A stretch of 64,000 nt of DNA from Bog-473 sp963755375 (GTDB lineage Bacteria > Actinomycetota > Acidimicrobiia > Acidimicrobiales > RAAP-2): the NCBI GenBank assembly GCA_963755375.1, contig CAVWKG010000016.1:2480001-2544000 (forward strand), given 5' to 3'. Shown piece by piece: positions 59,969-64,000 of this stretch. Below the pieces are notes generated by a model. It saw only the letters and a list, made by a program, of their open reading frames with translations. It was not told the origin of the DNA and did not search any database. How positions within the stretch are numbered: the stretch's first letter is position 1; each line of letters starts with the position of its first letter. Both the position numbers and the translations under genes were made by a program.

Positions 59969-60646
59969 ATGTCTTTCTTCTCCTACGCCCTGGGGGTTGT
60001 GGTCCTGATCCTGGTGCTGCTGCGCCAGGTCAGGGTGCGGCCGGTGCCGCGCGTGTTCCAACCCCGTCTCCCGCTGGTGCTCGGCGTCATCGGCCTCTTC
60101 GAGATGTTCTCCTACGCGGGCAACCACCACGTCTCGTCCACCGCCTGGCTCTGGGTGGCCGGCACCCTGGTCGTCGGTGCCCTCGGCTTGGGCGTCCTGC
60201 GCGGCCTGTCCATGCGCGTCTGGACCGGCAACGGCTGGGTGCTGCGCCAGGGCAACGCCATCACCATGGCGCTCTGGCTCGTGTCCCTGCTCGTGCACTT
60301 CGCCGGCGACGCCGGGCAGAGCCACGTCGGCGCGGCCGGGCTCGAGGGCGCCAGCTTGCTCCTCTACCTGGGCGTCACCCTGTGCGCGCAGTACTACGTG
60401 GTGTACCGACGGGCCCTCCCTCTCTGGGGGCAGCTGGGACCCGACGCCGGACGGCCGCTGCGGGTGCAGTTCACCCAGGCTCCGGGCGCCTTCTTCGACA
60501 CGTTCGGCTCCGGCGCCGCGCCCGCCGCGCCCGGCGCGAACGGCCGGGGGCCCTTTGGCCCGGCGCGGGACGGGGACGTGATCGACGCCGAGGTCGTCGA
60601 CGACGACGAGGACCACGGACCCCCCGAGTTGCACGCGCCGCGCTGA
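59969..60646 (+). CDS. membrane protein, DUF1453-like
   Basis: A 225-residue membrane protein with about five hydrophobic segments, at 4-20, 34-50, 60-80, 97-113 and 124-142, and a 75-residue C-terminal tail that is Gly/Ala-rich and ends acidic (VIDAEVVDDDEDHG). Between helices lies the basic R-G-L-S-M-R-V-W-T-G-N-G. It resembles DUF1453/CcdC-type proteins, role unknown. ATG 59969 is preferred to the TTG at 59960. Confidence 0.7.
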   Translation: MSFFSYALGVVVLILVLLRQVRVRPVPRVFQPRLPLVLGVIGLFEMFSYAGNHHVSSTAWLWVAGTLVVGALGLGVLRGLSMRVWTGNGWVLRQGNAITMALWLVSLLVHFAGDAGQSHVGAAGLEGASLLLYLGVTLCAQYYVVYRRALPLWGQLGPDAGRPLRVQFTQAPGAFFDTFGSGAAPAAPGANGRGPFGPARDGDVIDAEVVDDDEDHGPPELHAPR

Positions 60647-60668
60647 GCGTTCCCTACACTCGGCGGCC

Positions 60669-61334
60669 GTGACCTCGCCCAGGAGCTTCAGCCAGCGGCC
60701 CTACGTCGGCCCGCCGGGCGCAACCGAGTTGTTGCTGGTCCGCCACGGCGCATCGGCCGATTCGGTCGAGGGTGAGATCTTCGAGCTCGTCGAGGGACAG
60801 GGCGACCCAGCGCTGTCCGAGGCCGGGCGGCACCAGGCCGAGCAGGTCGGGCTGCGATTGGCCCAGGAACCGTTCGACGCGCTGTACGTCAGCACGCTGC
60901 AACGCACGGGACAGACGGCCGCGCCCCTGGTGGCGCGTTGTGGCCTCACGCCCGTCGTCGACGCGGACCTGCGCGAGGTGTTCCTCGGGGAGTGGGAAGG
61001 GGGCCTCCTGCGCCAGAAGGCGGTGGACCGCGACCCCCTTTTCGAACAGCTGATGGCAGAGCAGCGCTGGGACGTGGTGCCGGGAGCCGAGTCACGCCAG
61101 GTGTTCGGCGGCCGGCTGCGCGCCGCCGTCGAGCGGATCGCCGCAGCCCACGTCGGCGGACGCGTCGTCGTGTTCAGCCACGGAGCGGCCATCGGCGAAA
61201 TCCTGGCCCAGGCCACGCAGTCGGCCCCGTTCGCCTTCGTCGGGCCCGACAACGCGTCGATCTCCCGGATCGTCGTCTCGCCCGAGCACTGGATCATTCG
61301 CGGCTACAACGACACCGCGCACCTGGTGGGCTGA
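60669..61334 (+). CDS. histidine phosphatase family protein
   Basis: A 221-residue phosphoglycerate-mutase-like phosphatase. L-L-L-V-R-H-G-A-S near 21-29 gives the catalytic His, STLQRTGQTAAPL near 75-87 the second Arg, and VVVFSHGAAIGEIL near 166-179 the second His. Glu in LREVFLGEWEGG is the usual acid. Start GTG 60669. Natural substrate unknown. Next to the alpha/beta hydrolase, 5 bases apart. Confidence 0.9.
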   Translation: MTSPRSFSQRPYVGPPGATELLLVRHGASADSVEGEIFELVEGQGDPALSEAGRHQAEQVGLRLAQEPFDALYVSTLQRTGQTAAPLVARCGLTPVVDADLREVFLGEWEGGLLRQKAVDRDPLFEQLMAEQRWDVVPGAESRQVFGGRLRAAVERIAAAHVGGRVVVFSHGAAIGEILAQATQSAPFAFVGPDNASISRIVVSPEHWIIRGYNDTAHLVG

Positions 61335-61339
61335 CGGTC

Positions 61340-62077
61340 ATGGCGCGCATCGTCATCGTCCACGGGGCCTTCAACGAGCTGTGGGGTCCCAACGAGCTGA
61401 AGGCCCGCTGGCTGCCGGCGGTCCGCGACGGGCTGTGGCACCACGGGGTCCAGGTCGATGCCGACGACGTCGACGTCTGCTTCTACGGCGACCTGTTCCG
61501 GCACCATCCGGGAAGCGACGAGGACCGCCGGCTGCTGCAGTCCCGTGCCGGCGTGGCCGACATGCTCTCCGAGATGGGCGGGGATGCCATCGCGGCGCTC
61601 TGCGAGGCGGCCGGCGACGCGACGTTCGACCGCACCGTGGACATGGCCACGGTCATGATGACGGAACCGGACCTGCGTGACCGGTTGCGGGAGCGCATCG
61701 AAGCGGAGGTCACGGCGGAGACGCGCGTGGTGGTGGCGCATTCCCTGGGAACCATCCTGTCCTACGCGGCGTTGGCGGCGCACGACGACTGGCCCGTGCA
61801 CACCTTCGTCACCCTCGGCTCGCCGCTCGCCGCCCCCGTGATCTTCAACAGCCTGGAGCCGGCCCCCGTCGACGGGCAGGGGCTCTGGCCCGGCTCGGTC
61901 GAGCGCTGGGTGAACGTGCGCGCGGTGGGCGACAAGGCGGCGGCCCTGTCGCTCGTCGAGAGGTTCGGCCCGCGGGTCGAGGAGGTCGTCATCGACAACG
62001 GGCACCGGGCCCACGCGCCCGAGCCCTACCTCAACGCCTCGCCGACCGGCGGGGCGATCGCCGCCGCCCTGGCCTAG
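61340..62077 (+). CDS. alpha/beta hydrolase (lipase-like)
   Basis: A 245-residue hydrolase. IVIVHGAFNELWGP at the start gives the oxyanion site, the nucleophile elbow is V-A-H-S-L-G-T near 133-139, and D-N-G-H-R-A-H near 220-226 the late His. FVTLGSPLAAP after the nucleophile is typical of lipase-like or PGAP1-type proteins. Coupled closely to the histidine phosphatase gene. Substrate unknown. Confidence 0.8.
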   Translation: MARIVIVHGAFNELWGPNELKARWLPAVRDGLWHHGVQVDADDVDVCFYGDLFRHHPGSDEDRRLLQSRAGVADMLSEMGGDAIAALCEAAGDATFDRTVDMATVMMTEPDLRDRLRERIEAEVTAETRVVVAHSLGTILSYAALAAHDDWPVHTFVTLGSPLAAPVIFNSLEPAPVDGQGLWPGSVERWVNVRAVGDKAAALSLVERFGPRVEEVVIDNGHRAHAPEPYLNASPTGGAIAAALA

Positions 62078-62099
62078 GGCGACGAGCCACACTCGGGGC

Positions 62100-62336
62100 A
62101 TGAGCCCGGGCGCGAAGCGGAAGCGCACCCGCAAACCCAGGCGGAAGCTGCCGCCGGTGCCGCGCTATGTCCGCTACAGCGGCGGCGGCAGGCGGTATTG
62201 GCGCCTCGGCGGCCCGCTGACCGAGGACCACGAGGCCGAGGCCAGAGCGGCCCAGGCCGCGAAGCCTCCTGGCCGGTTCGGTCGGCTGGTGCTCCGTGTG
62301 CTCGGAGGCGGCAAGGCGCCTCCGCCGGGCTCGTAG
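62100..62336 (+). CDS. small basic protein
   Basis: A 78-residue protein, very basic at the start (KRKRTRKPRRK), then YVRYSGGGRRYWRLGGPLTEDHEAEARAAQAAKP and a short helix GRFGRLVLRVLGGG. It may bind nucleic acid or anionic lipid. No family known. Follows the hydrolase by 22 bases, no strong ribosome binding site. Could be a non-coding frame. Confidence 0.45.
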   Translation: MSPGAKRKRTRKPRRKLPPVPRYVRYSGGGRRYWRLGGPLTEDHEAEARAAQAAKPPGRFGRLVLRVLGGGKAPPPGS

Positions 62337-62433
62337 TCGCCAGTGCGCGGGCGCTCGAGCCTGACCCCGTGCCGGGGTTCGGGGAGGAATCACGCGTGGC
62401 CTCCCGCAGTGCCCGAGGGGCGCAGCTCGGCGA

Positions 62434-64000
62434 TCACGGCGGGCGCGGGGCGCGGAGGGCCGACTCGATCACCTCGGTGATCTCGGAGCCCACCAGCTCG
62501 TCCCGCTCGAGCAGGGCGTCACGGAGCGCCTCGACGACCCCGGGGTGGGTGGTCACGATGGCCTTGGCCGCGTCGCAGCTGCCCATCAGCAACGTGTCGA
62601 GCTCGGCGCGGGCCGCCTTGTCGCCGAGCACCTTGTCGACCAGGCTGCCTTCCAGGTAGCCGTTGCCGGCCGCGGCGACCGAGATCAGCGAGGTGCCCAT
62701 GCCGCAGGCGCCGATCATCTGCGCCCCGATGGAGGTGGCGGCGGCCAGGTCCGAGGCGGGACCAGTCGACACCTCGTCGAACCAGTGCTCCTCGGCCACC
62801 ATGCCGCCCATGGCGATCTGCAACAGCGCGTGCAGCTCCTCGCTGCTCTTGGTGAAGCGCTCTTCGGTGTCGGAGTGCTGCAACAGGCCGAGCGAGTCCC
62901 GGCGCTTCACGATGGAGAGCACGTCGAGCTGCCGGGTCTGGCCGACGAAGTAGGCCACGGTGGCGTGGCCGGCCTCGTGCGTGGCCACGCGGTCGCGCTC
63001 GTTCGGCGTATAGATGGTCTCGTCCGTGACGCCGAGCTCGACGAGCATCTTGGCCTCGGCCACGTCGGACATCGTCATGGACGAACGGCCGTGGGTCAGC
63101 GCGATGACGAGCGCCTCATCCATGAGCCGCTCCAGCGCGGCCGGGGAGTAGCCGAACGTCATGCCGGCGACAATGTCGACGGCGCCGTGTTCGTCGAGAT
63201 CGGCGGCGTGCGCTTTCTTGCCCAGGTAGTAGGCGATGATGTCTCCCCTGGCGCGGCGCCCCGGCAGCCCGAAGTAGATGGTGCGGTCGAAGCGGCCCGG
63301 CCGGATGAGCGCCGGGTCCAGGTCGTCCTTGCGGTTGGTGGCGCCCACGACCAACACGTTGGCGGGCACGACGGCGGGCTTGTGCAGCTTGCTGCCGTCG
63401 GGCAGGTAGCGGTTGAGCAGGTCGATCCAGGCCCAGGCCACACGCTGGCCCCGGGTCGGGGTGTCGAAGGACTGCAGCTGCACCAGCAGCTCGTTGACCA
63501 CGCCGGACACTCCCTCGGTCCCGCCGTTGCCGCCCATGCCGCGCCGGGTGGCACCGATGGCGTCGATCTCCTCGATGAAGCCGATAGCGCCGCCCTCCTT
63601 GCGCGCATGCTTGCGGAGCTGCTTGAAGAAGGACCGGATCTTGCGGTTCGTCTGGCCGTAGTACATCGACTGGAAGGCCGAGGCGGACACGAACAGGAAG
63701 GGGACGTTGGCCTCCTTGGCCATGGCCTTGGCCACGAAGGTCTTGCCGGTTCCGGGCGGACCCTCGAAGAGGACGCCGCGCCGCGCGGACCCGCCCATGG
63801 CGTCGCGGAAGGTCTGGTGGGCGAGGAACAGGTTGATGGAGCGCACCACTTCGGCCTTGATGGGGTCGATGCCCACGAGGTCCTCCAGGCCCACCTGGGT
63901 CTCGCCGGGCCGGATCAGCGTGTGCGGCGACCGCCCCGCGGCGAGGAGGGGGGCCAGCATGACTGCGCCCAGCATGCAGACGATGAGGAGGATGGGGAGC
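62434..64000 (-). CDS. FtsH-like AAA metalloprotease (5' end beyond the window)
   Basis: At least 521 codons, open to the right edge. The extreme upstream part is a membrane helix (PILLIVCMLGAVMLAPLLAAG) running in from outside the window. Walker A F-E-G-P-P-G-T-G-K-T near 72-80 of the ATG-63975 frame; Walker B reads FIEEIDAIG with Glu for the usual first Asp. The SRH region is VGATNRKDDLDPALIRPGRFDR (in parts), the zinc site HEAGH and the third ligand lies in DEVSTGPASDLAAAT. Membrane-bound ATP-dependent protease; this variant is diverged from housekeeping FtsH and may be a paralogue. Confidence 0.88.
   Translation of the reverse strand, partial: LPILLIVCMLGAVMLAPLLAAGRSPHTLIRPGETQVGLEDLVGIDPIKAEVVRSINLFLAHQTFRDAMGGSARRGVLFEGPPGTGKTFVAKAMAKEANVPFLFVSASAFQSMYYGQTNRKIRSFFKQLRKHARKEGGAIGFIEEIDAIGATRRGMGGNGGTEGVSGVVNELLVQLQSFDTPTRGQRVAWAWIDLLNRYLPDGSKLHKPAVVPANVLVVGATNRKDDLDPALIRPGRFDRTIYFGLPGRRARGDIIAYYLGKKAHAADLDEHGAVDIVAGMTFGYSPAALERLMDEALVIALTHGRSSMTMSDVAEAKMLVELGVTDETIYTPNERDRVATHEAGHATVAYFVGQTRQLDVLSIVKRRDSLGLLQHSDTEERFTKSSEELHALLQIAMGGMVAEEHWFDEVSTGPASDLAAATSIGAQMIGACGMGTSLISVAAAGNGYLEGSLVDKVLGDKAARAELDTLLMGSCDAAKAIVTTHPGVVEALRDALLERDELVGSEITEVIESALRAPRPP

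Noticed and set aside
1..64000. CRISPR arrays and rRNA genes
   Set aside because: No regularly spaced identical repeats with unique spacers, and no rRNA signature sequences were seen.

Overview
The window is high-GC actinobacterial DNA. The steroid-degradation genes laid out as in mycobacteria, a two-gene PntA transhydrogenase, an F420-type LLM oxidoreductase, many GTG starts and frequent 1-4 nt gene overlaps fit an Acidimicrobiia-like or mycobacteria-related actinobacterium. That placement is inference; no rRNA or other marker gene is present.

Left part (about 1-24 kb): an accessory region of lower apparent GC with loosely packed genes, remnants and mobile DNA. It holds a partial alpha/beta hydrolase, a CaiB-type CoA transferase, two convergent Nudix hydrolases, a DUF899 protein, a PUA/EVE-like protein, a broken SDR, a frameshifted adenylate cyclase/AAA/TPR regulator, and a truncated hydrolase joined to a truncated CU044_5270-like gene. 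An IS110 element, a cobalt-type nitrile hydratase cluster (beta, alpha, accessory), a DUF1059 gene, an FMN oxidase-like gene and a second, truncated IS110 follow. Next is the remnant of an integrative element: a DUF3854-DUF3631 primase/helicase, an iteron-like 11-bp repeat array, an excisionase, a helix-turn-helix (HTH) protein and a frameshifted tyrosine integrase. A complete IS3-family element ends 10 bp from the 3' end of a tRNA-Glu gene. Six copies of a degenerate 45-bp intergenic repeat lie only in this part.

Boundary: tRNA-Glu(CTC) and tRNA-Gln(CTG), followed by a secreted neocarzinostatin-like protein, a YdcF-family protein and gltX.

Right part (about 27-64 kb): compact operons for steroid and other acyl-CoA catabolism. 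A ferredoxin, two Cys-less thiolase-like proteins (Ltp3/Ltp4-like) and two DUF35 proteins form one operon behind a KstR-like palindrome. After an AarF kinase, an aldo/keto reductase, membrane proteins and pntAa-pntAb-pntB comes the ring C/D pathway: an SDR divergent from echA20-ipdA-ipdB-ipdC (ipdC carries a frameshift). Then follow a thiolase/DUF35/FadA operon, two acyl-CoA dehydrogenase heterodimer pairs, an amidohydrolase, an LLM oxidoreductase and a second SDR. DNA alkylation repair genes (ada-alkA, ogt), lipoproteins, phosphatase and hydrolase genes and an FtsH-like protease cut by the window edge complete it.

A 15-bp palindrome, CTGACGC-N-GCGTCAG or a variant, lies just upstream of echA20, the fadA-type thiolase and the amidohydrolase. 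It may tie these operons into one regulon. Five separate coding frames carry single-base shifts, which suggests either gene decay or residual sequencing errors.
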